Below, piece after piece: positions 54,827-63,915 of a stretch of DNA of 64,000 nt (positions within the stretch are counted from its first letter, which is position 1; each line of letters starts with the position of its first letter). The position numbers and the translations under genes were made by a program. This DNA is from Kordiimonas lipolytica (GTDB taxonomy: Bacteria > Pseudomonadota > Alphaproteobacteria > Sphingomonadales > Kordiimonadaceae). The stretch is taken from the NCBI RefSeq assembly GCF_001550065.1, contig NZ_LRUB01000035.1, positions 1 to 64,000 of the forward strand, written 5' to 3'. The notes beneath the pieces were generated by a model, which saw nothing but the letters and a program-made list of their open reading frames with translations, had not been told where the DNA came from and searched no databases.

Positions 54827-56202
54827 TTGCGCGGTCTCTTCGGCTCAGGCTGCTTCTTTCAGCAACAGGTGCCATTGCTGTCGCTCTTGTCCTTGCGGGG
54901 TTCGGCTTGACAGCCTTGTTTGACCGGCATGTAGAGCGCCGCATACAAGACGAGTTGGCGACCTACCTGCGTCAGCTTTCCGGCGGGATCGAGTTTTCCG
55001 AAGATGGCAGCTTCTTTGTGGGCGTACCCTTGGCTGACCCCCGGTTTGAAGTCACCTTCAGCGGCCTTTATTGGCAGGTGGAAGATGACGACAGGGCGCT
55101 AGCCATCCATTCGCGGTCCTTGTGGGATACCCGAATTGCTCTGCCGACCGATCCGCTTCAGGTGGGCATCATCCACCATCACCGGCTGCCAGGGCCGGGT
55201 GGTGCGACGCTGATGGTGCAGGAACGCCGTATTCTCTTTCCCACAAACGAGGGTAACCGCTCACTCCGTATTGCCGTTGCCCTTGATCGGGCCGACCTTG
55301 ATGCAGCTCTCCAGGCCTTTGCAGGTGATCTTGTGCCATCGCTCAGCCTTCTTGGGCTTGTGTTGGTGCTGGCCGTCTGGTTTCAGGTCAGTATGGGGCT
55401 GCGCCCCCTGGATGCAATCCGCAGGGGGGTGAGCGCAGTACGCAACGGCCGGGCAAACCGACTGCCAGGGAACCAGCCTTCAGAAGTTATGCCGCTCGTG
55501 GTTGAGGTGAATGATCTTCTTGAAAATCAGGAAAAGGTGGTCGAACGCGCACGCCAGCGCGCAGGGGATCTCGCGCATGGCCTGAAAACCCCGCTGACTA
55601 TTTTACAGAGCGATGCCGCCCGGCTTCGTACCATGGGCGAAACAAAACTCGCCGAAGAAATTGAAGGACTGGTTCAAACCATGCGCCGTCATGTTGACAG
55701 GGAGCTGGCGCGCGTACGCCTTACCGAAAAAGGCGCGCGCCCAGGCCAGGATACGTGCCTGAGCACAATGGTAGAAAAAATAGTACGCACGATTCATCGA
55801 ACCCCCCAAGGTGAGGTCTGCCGGTGGTCGCTGGATGTTCCAGCCGATCTTTATGTCTCTATGGATGACGGCGACCTTGCCGAACTGCTTGGAAATCTGA
55901 TCGACAATGCCGCCCATTGGGCATTGAGTGAAGTGACAATCCGGGCTGAGACAAATGGTCGGGACGGCTTTATCTCGCTTCTCGTAGAAGACGATGGCCC
56001 CGGCGTTTCTGAAGCCGACCTTGGCAAGCTTGGCAACCGCGGCATCCGGTTGGACGAGCAGGTGCCCGGCAATGGCCTTGGTCTGGCAATCGTACGAGAC
56101 ATTCTGGCCGCATATGGCGGCGATATTGGCTTTGCCAACAAACTGGACGGCGGACTTCAGGTGCGGGTTTCCCTGCCTGCCCGTAAATCCGCGACCCTCT
56201 GA
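54823..56202 (+). CDS. PhoQ-like sensor histidine kinase
   Basis: The 459-residue kinase has two membrane segments (about 10-32 and 171-191) around a periplasmic domain containing HHH at 118-120, then HAMP. The H box RAGDLAHGLKTPLTILQSDA holds His252. The ATPase domain has LLGNLIDNAAHWA, VEDDGPGVSEADL and GNGLGLAIVRDILAAYGGD. It overlaps the response regulator gene. The periplasmic histidines fit metal sensing, but the ligand is not proved. Confidence 0.94.
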   Translation: MIARSLRLRLLLSATGAIAVALVLAGFGLTALFDRHVERRIQDELATYLRQLSGGIEFSEDGSFFVGVPLADPRFEVTFSGLYWQVEDDDRALAIHSRSLWDTRIALPTDPLQVGIIHHHRLPGPGGATLMVQERRILFPTNEGNRSLRIAVALDRADLDAALQAFAGDLVPSLSLLGLVLVLAVWFQVSMGLRPLDAIRRGVSAVRNGRANRLPGNQPSEVMPLVVEVNDLLENQEKVVERARQRAGDLAHGLKTPLTILQSDAARLRTMGETKLAEEIEGLVQTMRRHVDRELARVRLTEKGARPGQDTCLSTMVEKIVRTIHRTPQGEVCRWSLDVPADLYVSMDDGDLAELLGNLIDNAAHWALSEVTIRAETNGRDGFISLLVEDDGPGVSEADLGKLGNRGIRLDEQVPGNGLGLAIVRDILAAYGGDIGFANKLDGGLQVRVSLPARKSATL

Positions 56203-56229
56203 AACATGGCTTAAACAAGGACTGCTATT

Positions 56230-57294
56230 ATGCTTCAACATTATACGGTGGCTGCCGTTCTTTCGCTGGCGCTCGCGGTGGCACCAACGGTTTCCGCTGA
56301 GGGCGGGCAGATTGCACTTAGTCAAACCCAGCAGGCGCGCCTTGGCGTGCAAACGGGCGACGTGCAAGCGGCTGAGCGTCAGGCGCTGGTGGTAGTGCCC
56401 GGGCGTATCACCCCCCCCTTGGATGCCAGATTGGCAGTTGCAGTACCCTTTGCGGGCATTGTTCAGGCTATTCATGTCCTTGAAGGCGCGAATGTGAAAA
56501 CCGGCGACAGTTTGCTTACGGTCGCAAGTAATGATTTTCTGGAGGCACAGGCCCGGCTTTCCCGGGCACAGGCCGACTATCGGGCCTTGAAGTCGGCAGC
56601 TGAACGGCTGAAGACCTTGTCCCGGGAAGGCGTTGTTGCATTGGGTCGAGCTGAAGCTGCAGAAGCGGAGGCGACGAGGGCAAACGCTGAGCTTGCTGCC
56701 ACGCGCCGGATGCTTGACAGCGCCAAGCCAGTCGCCGGGCAGAAGGGAACCTATAGCCTTGTAGCTCCCCACGACGCCACGATTGCGCAGCTGCAGGTGA
56801 TGCCCGGTGAAATGATCCATACGCTGGATAGCGCCGTCGTTCTGGAAGGCACGGGCGCGCTGTGGGTGGAAGCCGAACTGCCGTCACGCTTTCTGGGCAA
56901 GATAACTTTAGGCGATATGGTTAGCCTGCAACCGTCGGGCGCCGGGGCAAAGATCATCGCTATCGGGCGAACGGTTGACCCGCAAAGCCGCTCTGTGACC
57001 GTGCGTGCGGAGCTTGATCGCAATGACAGCCTGCGGCCAGGACAAAGCGTGCAGGTAACTGTGTTCGGCGTCGCGGAAGAAGGCGCTTTTTCCGTGCCGC
57101 GGGATGCTGTGGTACGGCTTGCTGGTGGTGATGCCGTATTCGTGGCGGAACGCGGCGGATATGGTGTGGTTCCCGTGACGGTGCTGTCCCGGGGCGCGCA
57201 CCAAGCCATCGTCACTGGCCCGCTTTCTGCTGGTGCCAAGGTTGCCATCAGTGCTCTGACAGAGCTTAAAGCCCTCGCGCTGGAGGGTGACTGA
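56230..57294 (+). CDS. RND membrane fusion protein
   Basis: The 354-residue periplasmic adaptor has a signal peptide (to about residue 23), barrel-sandwich (lipoyl-like) halves, a helical hairpin (EAQARLSRAQADYRALKSAA, EAEATRANAELAATRR) and a beta-barrel (GALWVEAELPSRFLGKITLG, GRTVDPQSRSVTVRAELD). It matches CzcB/CusB-type adaptors. It follows the kinase by 27 bases and precedes the pump by two. Confidence 0.92.
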   Translation: MLQHYTVAAVLSLALAVAPTVSAEGGQIALSQTQQARLGVQTGDVQAAERQALVVVPGRITPPLDARLAVAVPFAGIVQAIHVLEGANVKTGDSLLTVASNDFLEAQARLSRAQADYRALKSAAERLKTLSREGVVALGRAEAAEAEATRANAELAATRRMLDSAKPVAGQKGTYSLVAPHDATIAQLQVMPGEMIHTLDSAVVLEGTGALWVEAELPSRFLGKITLGDMVSLQPSGAGAKIIAIGRTVDPQSRSVTVRAELDRNDSLRPGQSVQVTVFGVAEEGAFSVPRDAVVRLAGGDAVFVAERGGYGVVPVTVLSRGAHQAIVTGPLSAGAKVAISALTELKALALEGD

Positions 57295-57296
57295 TC

Positions 57297-60200
57297 ATGC
57301 TGAACCGGATTATCGAGTTTTCGCTAACCCAACGTCTTTTGGTGGTGGTGCTGGCCCTAATGCTGGGCGTGGCGGGTGCTTTTGCCTTTCTCAAATTGCC
57401 GATTGATGCTTTCCCGGACATTTCACCAACGCAGGTGAAGGTGATCCTGAAGGCCCCTGGCATGACACCGGAAGAGGTGGAGCAGCGCATCAATGTGCCG
57501 CTTGAGATGGAGCTGCTCGGTATTCCGGGGCAGACGATCCTGCGCTCGGTCGCGAAATATGCCATCGCGGATATCACGCTGGACTTCGAGGAAGGTACAG
57601 ATGTTTATTGGGCGCGCCAACAGGTGTCAGAACGGCTTTCCGGTGTCATGGAGGTGCTGCCGGATACAGTGTCAGGTGGGCTTGCGCCGATTTCCACGCC
57701 GCTTTCAGACGTGTTTATGTTCACAGTTGAAGGCGACGGTTTGACACTGGATGAGCGCCGGGCCTTACTGGATTGGACCATCCGTCCTGCGCTCCGCGTT
57801 TTGCCGGGGGTGGCCGACGTTAATGCCCTTGGTGGCCGGGTGAAGACTTTTGAAATCGTACCGGATCCGATCGCGCTTCTGGATGCAGGCCTCACGATTT
57901 CCGACCTCCGCACCGCCATCGCTGCCAGCAACAGCAATGACGGTGCTGGTCGGTTGAATGATGGCGAGGAAAACCTGATTGTACGGACAGTCGGTGCCGC
58001 ACGAACATTGGATGATTTTCGTCAGATCGTTGTTATGGCTGATGAAGGGCGCACGCTCAGGCTGGCAGATGTGGCGGACGTACGTTTTGGCGCGCTGACC
58101 CGCTATGGTGCCGTAACCAAGGACGGCAAGGGCGAGGCCGTACAGGGGCTCGTGATTGCCCTTCGCGGCGCGGATGCCCGTGCCGTGGTTGATGGCGTAA
58201 AGGCACGACTTGAAGAATTGAAACCAAGCTTGCCGGAAGGTGTGGAGATTAGCGCCTTTTATGATCGGTCAGACCTGATCGAAAAGGCTGTTGGTACGGT
58301 TTCCAAGGCACTCCTTGAAGCAACGGTTCTTGTTGTCGTCCTGCTTTTCCTTTTTCTGGGCAATGTGCGGGCTGCCCTGGTGGTGGCGCTGACATTGCCG
58401 TTTGCGGCGCTGATCACCTTTGTAATGATGCAGTATTTTGGCTTAACCGCGAACCTGATGAGCCTGGGAGGACTGGCAATTGCCATTGGTATGTTGGTGG
58501 ATGCCGCGGTCGTCGTGGTGGAAAATACGGTTGAGCATCTTGCCCACCATAAAGCTGATGCCAAGGTTCCTATGCTACACCGGGTTTACCGTGCCGCCAG
58601 TGAAGTGGCCGTACCTGTGGCGTCAGGTATTCTGATCATCTGCCTTGTGTTCCTACCGCTTTTGTCTTTGCAGGGGCTTGAAGGAAAGCTGTTTGCACCG
58701 GTTGCACTGACCATTGTCTTCGCGCTTTCTGGATCGCTGATCCTTTCACTAACACTTATTCCTGTGTTGTCATCTGCGGCGCTTAAGGCTGGCGCGCATG
58801 CTGATCCCTGGCTGATGCGCAAGATTGCGCCAGTATACAAAAGGCTTTTACGTCGCGCGCTGGATAAGCCATTGCCGGTTTTTGGCCTGGCAGGAACTGG
58901 GCTTGCAGCGGCGGTGGTTGCCTATGTGATGGTGGGTAAAACTTTCATGCCGACAATGGATGAGGGTGGGATTCTTCTTCAACTGGCGCAGCTTCCATCG
59001 GTGAATGTAGAACGCAGTACGGAAGGTGATCTAGCTGTTCAGCGTGCAATCCTTGAAGACGTGCCGGAAGTGAAAAGCATCATTGCCCGTTTGGGCTCGG
59101 ATGAGATCGGCCTTGATCCCATGGGGTTGAATGAGACAGACAGTTTTCTGGTTCTGAAGCCCAAGGAAGAATGGCGCAAGCAGGACAAAGCCTGGCTGGC
59201 GGACCAGATCAGGGCCGTGATGGATGATTTTCCCGGTATTGATTTCGCGTTCACACAGCCAATTGAAATGCGGGTATCTGAAATGCTGACCGGTAGCCGG
59301 GGTGATCTTGCGATCAAGATTTTCGGGCCGAACCTTGAGGTTCTGGGCCGTCTGAGCGACCAGATTCAGAAAACCGTTGCTTCGATTGATGGGGCGGCAG
59401 AGGTTATTTCGGTCGCCAGCGACACGGTACAGTATCTGCAAGTGGATATTGATCGGCTGGCCACTGGCCGTGTTGGCCTGCAACTGACCGAGGTTCAGGA
59501 AGAATTGCGCGCTCAGCTTGAAGGCGTAAGTGCCGGTTATGTTGCCGAACAGAACCGCCGTATCCCTATCATGATTAAAGGGGGTGATGAACTCCGTAAC
59601 CGGGTAGAAATGTTCGCCGATTATCAAATGCCGACACCGGATGGCGGCCGTGCCCGCCTCAGCGACATTGCCCACATCCATATGCCCGAAGGGGCCGTTA
59701 AGGTGGATCGTGAAAATGCATCACGTTATGCGGTTATCCAGGCCTATGTATCCGGGCGGGACCTTGTTGGTTTTGTTGAAGACGCGCAGGCAGCTGTGGC
59801 AGCGCAGGTGACCTTGCCTGCGGGCTACAGGCTTGTCTGGGGCGGTCAATTTGAGAACCAGAAGCGTGCGGCAGAAAGGCTCGGCGTCGTTGTGCCGCTG
59901 GCCCTGACCCTGATCTTCTTCGTACTGTTTGCAACTTTCCGGTCTATGCGACAATCGCTACTTATCCTGGCGAATATTCCATTCGCGCTTATTGGCGGCG
60001 TTTTGACGCTATGGCTGTCAGGCGAATTCCTGTCGGTTCCTGCCTCGGTTGGCTTCATCGCCCTGTTGGGTATTGCAGTATTGAACGGGCTTGTTCTGGT
60101 GGCACATTTCAACCATCTGATGGCGTCCGGGCTTGATATGCAATCTGTTGTTTTTGAAGGCGCCCAGCGGCGTTTGCGGCCCGTTCTCATGACAGCAAGC

Positions 60201-60392
60201 ATCACGGCCTTTGGCCTTGTTCCGCTGTTGTTTGCGACCGGGCCTGGTTCGGAAATCCAGAAGCCGCTGGCGATCGTGGTGATTGGTGGGCTTGTGAGCT
60301 CTACCCTGCTTACGCTGTTTGTTCTGCCAATCCTGTTCCGCCGTTTCGGTGGGCAGGATGAAGTCGTCCAGATTGAAGGGAGTGGATCATAA
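57297..60392 (+). CDS. CusA/CzcA-type RND efflux pump
   Basis: The 1031-residue proton antiporter has the heavy-metal efflux layout: N-terminal LTQRLLVVVLALMLGVAGAF, PIDAFPDISPTQVKV and GMTPEEVEQRINVPLE. Transmembrane segment 4 has GLAIAIGMLVDAAVVVVEN with Asp402 and Glu409, and the second half has SEMLTGSRGDLAIKIFG. Segment 4 has Ala at the place of the first CzcA aspartate, as in CusA. A HLAHHKAD stretch follows it. The metal (copper, silver, zinc, cobalt or nickel) cannot be assigned from what I can see. Confidence 0.94.
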   Translation: MLNRIIEFSLTQRLLVVVLALMLGVAGAFAFLKLPIDAFPDISPTQVKVILKAPGMTPEEVEQRINVPLEMELLGIPGQTILRSVAKYAIADITLDFEEGTDVYWARQQVSERLSGVMEVLPDTVSGGLAPISTPLSDVFMFTVEGDGLTLDERRALLDWTIRPALRVLPGVADVNALGGRVKTFEIVPDPIALLDAGLTISDLRTAIAASNSNDGAGRLNDGEENLIVRTVGAARTLDDFRQIVVMADEGRTLRLADVADVRFGALTRYGAVTKDGKGEAVQGLVIALRGADARAVVDGVKARLEELKPSLPEGVEISAFYDRSDLIEKAVGTVSKALLEATVLVVVLLFLFLGNVRAALVVALTLPFAALITFVMMQYFGLTANLMSLGGLAIAIGMLVDAAVVVVENTVEHLAHHKADAKVPMLHRVYRAASEVAVPVASGILIICLVFLPLLSLQGLEGKLFAPVALTIVFALSGSLILSLTLIPVLSSAALKAGAHADPWLMRKIAPVYKRLLRRALDKPLPVFGLAGTGLAAAVVAYVMVGKTFMPTMDEGGILLQLAQLPSVNVERSTEGDLAVQRAILEDVPEVKSIIARLGSDEIGLDPMGLNETDSFLVLKPKEEWRKQDKAWLADQIRAVMDDFPGIDFAFTQPIEMRVSEMLTGSRGDLAIKIFGPNLEVLGRLSDQIQKTVASIDGAAEVISVASDTVQYLQVDIDRLATGRVGLQLTEVQEELRAQLEGVSAGYVAEQNRRIPIMIKGGDELRNRVEMFADYQMPTPDGGRARLSDIAHIHMPEGAVKVDRENASRYAVIQAYVSGRDLVGFVEDAQAAVAAQVTLPAGYRLVWGGQFENQKRAAERLGVVVPLALTLIFFVLFATFRSMRQSLLILANIPFALIGGVLTLWLSGEFLSVPASVGFIALLGIAVLNGLVLVAHFNHLMASGLDMQSVVFEGAQRRLRPVLMTASITAFGLVPLLFATGPGSEIQKPLAIVVIGGLVSSTLLTLFVLPILFRRFGGQDEVVQIEGSGS

Positions 60393-60703
60393 TGAAAACC
60401 CTATGCAAATTGGTCGTTGTCTGTCCGCTCGAAGTTGCAGAAGACATAACAGAGGCGTTTCTTGACGCCTCCCCGGGGCTTCCTGGGTTCACTTCGTTTG
60501 ATGTTCAGGGGCATGGCCATGATTTTGCTTCTGCATCCACGCATGAGCAGGTTCGCGGCCATGTTGCCCGCAAATGCCTGTGGATGGTGTTGCCTGAAAA
60601 CGACGTAGAGCGAGCACTGGTTGCTTTGGGTCAGGCAACGCGCAACGCTCATGTCACGCACTGGCTGGAGCCAGTCGCCGGAGCAGGGAGTCTGAAGGCA
60701 TGA
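60392..60703 (+). CDS. DUF3240 family protein
   Basis: The 103-residue protein matches the DUF3240 pattern seen beside CzcA-type pumps: KLVVVCPLEVAEDITEAFLD, PGLPGFTSFDVQGHGHDFAS, EQVRGHVARKCLWMVLPEND and HVTHWLEPVAGAGSLKA. It has a PII-like ferredoxin fold by family. The start shares one base with the pump stop (TAATG) and the stop overlaps the next start (ATGA). A cytoplasmic metal or nucleotide sensor role is possible but unproven. Confidence 0.85.
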   Translation: MKTLCKLVVVCPLEVAEDITEAFLDASPGLPGFTSFDVQGHGHDFASASTHEQVRGHVARKCLWMVLPENDVERALVALGQATRNAHVTHWLEPVAGAGSLKA

Positions 60704-61947
60704 TCAAGAAATATATAGTCGCTTTTTCTGTTCTGGCTGCCGGCGGTGCCGTCGAAGCAGCCGATAGCTTTCTGCCGCAGTCGGATGTTGCCCAGGCAGC
60801 GATTGGCGCGCACCCTGTTGTTGCGGCGGCCGAGGCGAGCCTTGCAGAGGCCGAAGCCCAAGCGCGTGTCTATAAGGCTGGTGACCATGACTTCCATCTG
60901 AGCGGAAGCTATATCCGCCGTGATGTCAGGGGCGAAGGAACCTATAGCGAATGGGATAGCACCATCAGTCGGGCGATCCGCCTGCCGGGAAAGGCGAAAG
61001 AAGACCGGAAGATCGGGGCGCTTGGTATCAGTGTCGCTGAAAATGCACGCGATGACGCCCGCCATCAGGTCGCGCTGATGCTGAAGGATTATTGGTTTGA
61101 ATGGCTGGAAGCCGGCGCCATGCACCGAATTGACCAGATGGCAGTGGATACCTACCGGCAGGAACTTCAAGCTGTGGAGCGCCGTTATGAGCTGCAGGAA
61201 GCGGCTCTTCTGGAGGTGGAAGGTGTACGTTCCGCGCTGGCCACCGCCGCGGCTAAGCTGCAAAAGAGCCAGGCCAGAAAGCTGGAAGCAGAACGGGCCA
61301 TCGGTACCATGTTCCCGACTATGGCCTTGCCGGCCCAGCAACTGGATATCGGCGACCCCGCGGCAACAGAATACGGCTTTGACGAATGGAAAAATCTTAT
61401 CCTTACTCGCAGTCATGAACTGCGGATGGCGGAAAAATACGCCGAACAGCAGATGGCTTTGGCCCGTCGCGGGCGATTGAACAAGATCGCTGATCCGACC
61501 GTTGGTGTTCGCTTTTTCAGTGAACGGGGCGGCGAAGAGCAGGGCGTTGGCCTTCTTTTCTCCATGCCTTTCGGTTCCAGCCGCCGTAGCGCCCAAAGCG
61601 ATGCAAAGCGCGCGCGGGCCCTTGCTGCCGAAGCACAGGCGCGGCAGGTGCGCTTGATGGTTGAGGAAGTCGCAGACCGGGATATCACTCGCGCTGAAGC
61701 CGGGCTTTCGGTGTGGCAACAGGCATCTGCGGCATTGACGGCAAGCGAACAGGTTGTCTCCCGGGTTCGCCGTGCGGTCGAACTTGGTGAACGTGATCTG
61801 GTGGAACTGCTGCGTGCCCTTAATGCGCATCATGACGTTGTTCGCCAGGAAGCGACCGCCCGCATTGCGGCGCATGACGCAATTACGCAGTTACGCATTG
61901 ATTCCCACGAAATATGGATTGCGACCCACCACGATCATGAGGACTAA
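60700..61947 (+). CDS. TolC-family outer membrane efflux protein
   Basis: The 415-residue protein has a signal peptide (MIKKYIVAFSVLAAGGAVEA) and two TolC-type helical repeats (AAIGAHPVVAAAEASLAEAE, AEQQMALARRGRLNKIADPT, DPTVGVRFFSERGGEEQGVG, RAVELGERDLVELLRALNAH). The C terminus ends IATHHDHED, a histidine-rich tail. It completes the tripartite efflux system with the upstream adaptor and pump. Confidence 0.92.
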   Translation: MIKKYIVAFSVLAAGGAVEAADSFLPQSDVAQAAIGAHPVVAAAEASLAEAEAQARVYKAGDHDFHLSGSYIRRDVRGEGTYSEWDSTISRAIRLPGKAKEDRKIGALGISVAENARDDARHQVALMLKDYWFEWLEAGAMHRIDQMAVDTYRQELQAVERRYELQEAALLEVEGVRSALATAAAKLQKSQARKLEAERAIGTMFPTMALPAQQLDIGDPAATEYGFDEWKNLILTRSHELRMAEKYAEQQMALARRGRLNKIADPTVGVRFFSERGGEEQGVGLLFSMPFGSSRRSAQSDAKRARALAAEAQARQVRLMVEEVADRDITRAEAGLSVWQQASAALTASEQVVSRVRRAVELGERDLVELLRALNAHHDVVRQEATARIAAHDAITQLRIDSHEIWIATHHDHED

Positions 61948-62502
61948 TCCCCATATGAAGCGCAAGGTAAGGGCCGCTTTGGGTCAGAAGCGGGCCTATA
62001 AGCGGGGTTCAATGAGTGTCCGCTTTTGTGGTTTTTAAGATTTCTCATTTTCTATGAGAATGGATCAATATTTCTCCGTTGCTCTGCGAACGGTTCTCTT
62101 TTCCTTTGCGAACAGAGTTGAAAGAGGGCTGGAAGCCGCCAACTGCTCTCTCGCTTTCTGTGAGGATTTACACCTAGCTGTCAGGGACGCCAATTCGCCT
62201 CGGCCGTGACAGACGGTCGCGCCCTTCGCCTGATACAGGTTTCCAGCAGGGGGCGCCGGGCCGGTTCCAATCATTTCCTTGCTATTTTGCCGGATACGTG
62301 TTCTAAGCAGTGCAAATGTCGCATGTAGATGACTTCATCAGCGGCATTCCATTCTCGTCATTGATCCTATGATTGCTGCCTTGAATCGCCAATTTTGGCA
62401 AAGAACATTACGGCAGCTGATCTACACAGACTTCCCAACCAAAGTGCCTGCTTTCTTTCACCCCCCTTGGGTGAAGTGCTGCAGGAGGATTGAAGAGACT
62501 AT
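61948..62502. other. intergenic region with hairpins before the helicase gene
   Basis: No convincing gene is seen in these 555 bases. A terminator-like stem AAGCGG/CCGCTT with following TTGTGGTTTTT (62000-62036) probably ends the efflux operon. A second hairpin TTCTCAT/ATGAGAA lies at 62042-62060. A third, TTCACCC/GGGTGAA (62457-62475), stands just before the helicase ribosome binding site and could control its translation. Confidence 0.5.
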
Positions 62503-63855
62503 TTGACTTATTTTAAAGACCTCGGCCTTGCCGAGTCAGTCCTGCGTGCAATTGAGGCGACAGGATATACGACCCCAACACCTATCCAGCGTGATGTAAT
62601 CCCGGCCATGAACGCCCACCAGGACGTTATTGGCATCGCGCAGACCGGAACCGGTAAAACCGCTTCTTTTGTATTGCCGATCCTGACCCGGATTGCAGCA
62701 AGGAAAAAGCGGCATTGGCCAGGAACTTGCGGCGCCCTCATTTTGACACCGACGCGCGAGCTGGCCCAGCAAATCGCAGAAGAAATCCAAACCTTCAGCA
62801 AGTTCATGAAAGTGAGCGCGCCTGTTGTTGTCGGCGGCGTAAGCCCCCGTCCGCAGATCACGGCCTGCGCCCCTGGTGTCGACATCATTGTTGCGACGCC
62901 GGGACGGCTCTTGGACCATATGGAATCGGGCGCTATTCGGCTTGGCCAGACCCTTCAGGTGGTGGCTGATGAAGCCGACCAGATGATGGATATGGGCTTC
63001 CTGCCTGAGCTTCGTAAGATCATGCAGGCACTGCCGGAACAGCGCCAGACCATCCTGATGTCCGCGACCATGCCGCCTCCAATCAGGAAGTTGGCAAATG
63101 AATTCATGACCAACCCAACTGAAATTTCAGTTGCGCCGGCCTCAACGCCGATCGCCCGCATTTCCCAGATCGTGAAGCGTGTTGAAAAGGGTGCGAAAAG
63201 AAACGCTCTTGCCGACATTCTGGCCGATGAGGCCGTCACAAAGGCCGTGGTCTTTACCCGTACCAAGCATGGCGCGGACAAAGTCGCGGCAGATCTGGCC
63301 AGTGCCGGACAGCCCGCGCAGGCCATTCATGGCGATAAAGGTCAGGCGGAACGCGAGAAAAGCCTGGCAGGTTTCAGGGACGGCAAAACCAGAATATTGG
63401 TCGCCACCGACATTGCTGCCCGCGGGATCGACATTGACGACATTTCACATGTTATCAATTTCGATATGCCGCTTGCCCCAGAAGCCTATGTGCACCGGAT
63501 TGGCCGCACAGCACGGGCTGGCCGAAGCGGCGTTGCCATATCCCTATGCGATTCATCCGAAGTGAAACTTTTGCGCGCGATCGAGAAGCTTACAGGCCAG
63601 CAACTTATGCCTTCTTCGAAGCCGGCAGAGGCTGGCAGTGAAGGCGGTGCGGAAACCCGCAGCGCCTCAAACGCCAGCACAAAGGCTAAATCGGCGCAGG
63701 ACCAGAAACCCAAGCGTGACAGTCAAACCGCACGCGGATCACAGAACAGGAAGCCCAGCGCGCCACCATGGCGCAAACCTGGGCCAGATATGCCTACTGA
63801 CGGCTTGATGCGCATGCTCGGCGAGAGCAGGTCACTTGCGGCAGGCATCGCCTGA
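62503..63855 (+). CDS. DEAD-box RNA helicase (RhlE-like)
   Basis: The 450-residue helicase has Q motif TTPTPIQ, motif I AQTGTGKT, Ia PTRELAQQ, II VADEADQMMDMGF, III SATMP, IV VFTRTK, V ATDIAARGIDI and VI HRIGRTARAG, then a basic, Ser/Lys/Gln-rich tail (about 370-430). The start is TTG 62503, 14 bases after GGAGG, which gives the normal family N terminus FKDLGLAESVLRAI. It lies 60 bases upstream of a cold-shock gene, which suggests a cold-adaptation role. Confidence 0.94.
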   Translation: MTYFKDLGLAESVLRAIEATGYTTPTPIQRDVIPAMNAHQDVIGIAQTGTGKTASFVLPILTRIAARKKRHWPGTCGALILTPTRELAQQIAEEIQTFSKFMKVSAPVVVGGVSPRPQITACAPGVDIIVATPGRLLDHMESGAIRLGQTLQVVADEADQMMDMGFLPELRKIMQALPEQRQTILMSATMPPPIRKLANEFMTNPTEISVAPASTPIARISQIVKRVEKGAKRNALADILADEAVTKAVVFTRTKHGADKVAADLASAGQPAQAIHGDKGQAEREKSLAGFRDGKTRILVATDIAARGIDIDDISHVINFDMPLAPEAYVHRIGRTARAGRSGVAISLCDSSEVKLLRAIEKLTGQQLMPSSKPAEAGSEGGAETRSASNASTKAKSAQDQKPKRDSQTARGSQNRKPSAPPWRKPGPDMPTDGLMRMLGESRSLAAGIA

Positions 63856-63915
63856 AGAAGGCACACACTATTCAACCAAACCAATATCCAAATTGTAGAC
63901 TGAAAGGAAATTCAC

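Noticed and set aside
62065..62274. 69-codon minus-strand frame between the efflux operon and the helicase
   Set aside because: No ribosome binding site or family resemblance; compositionally like random intergenic sequence.
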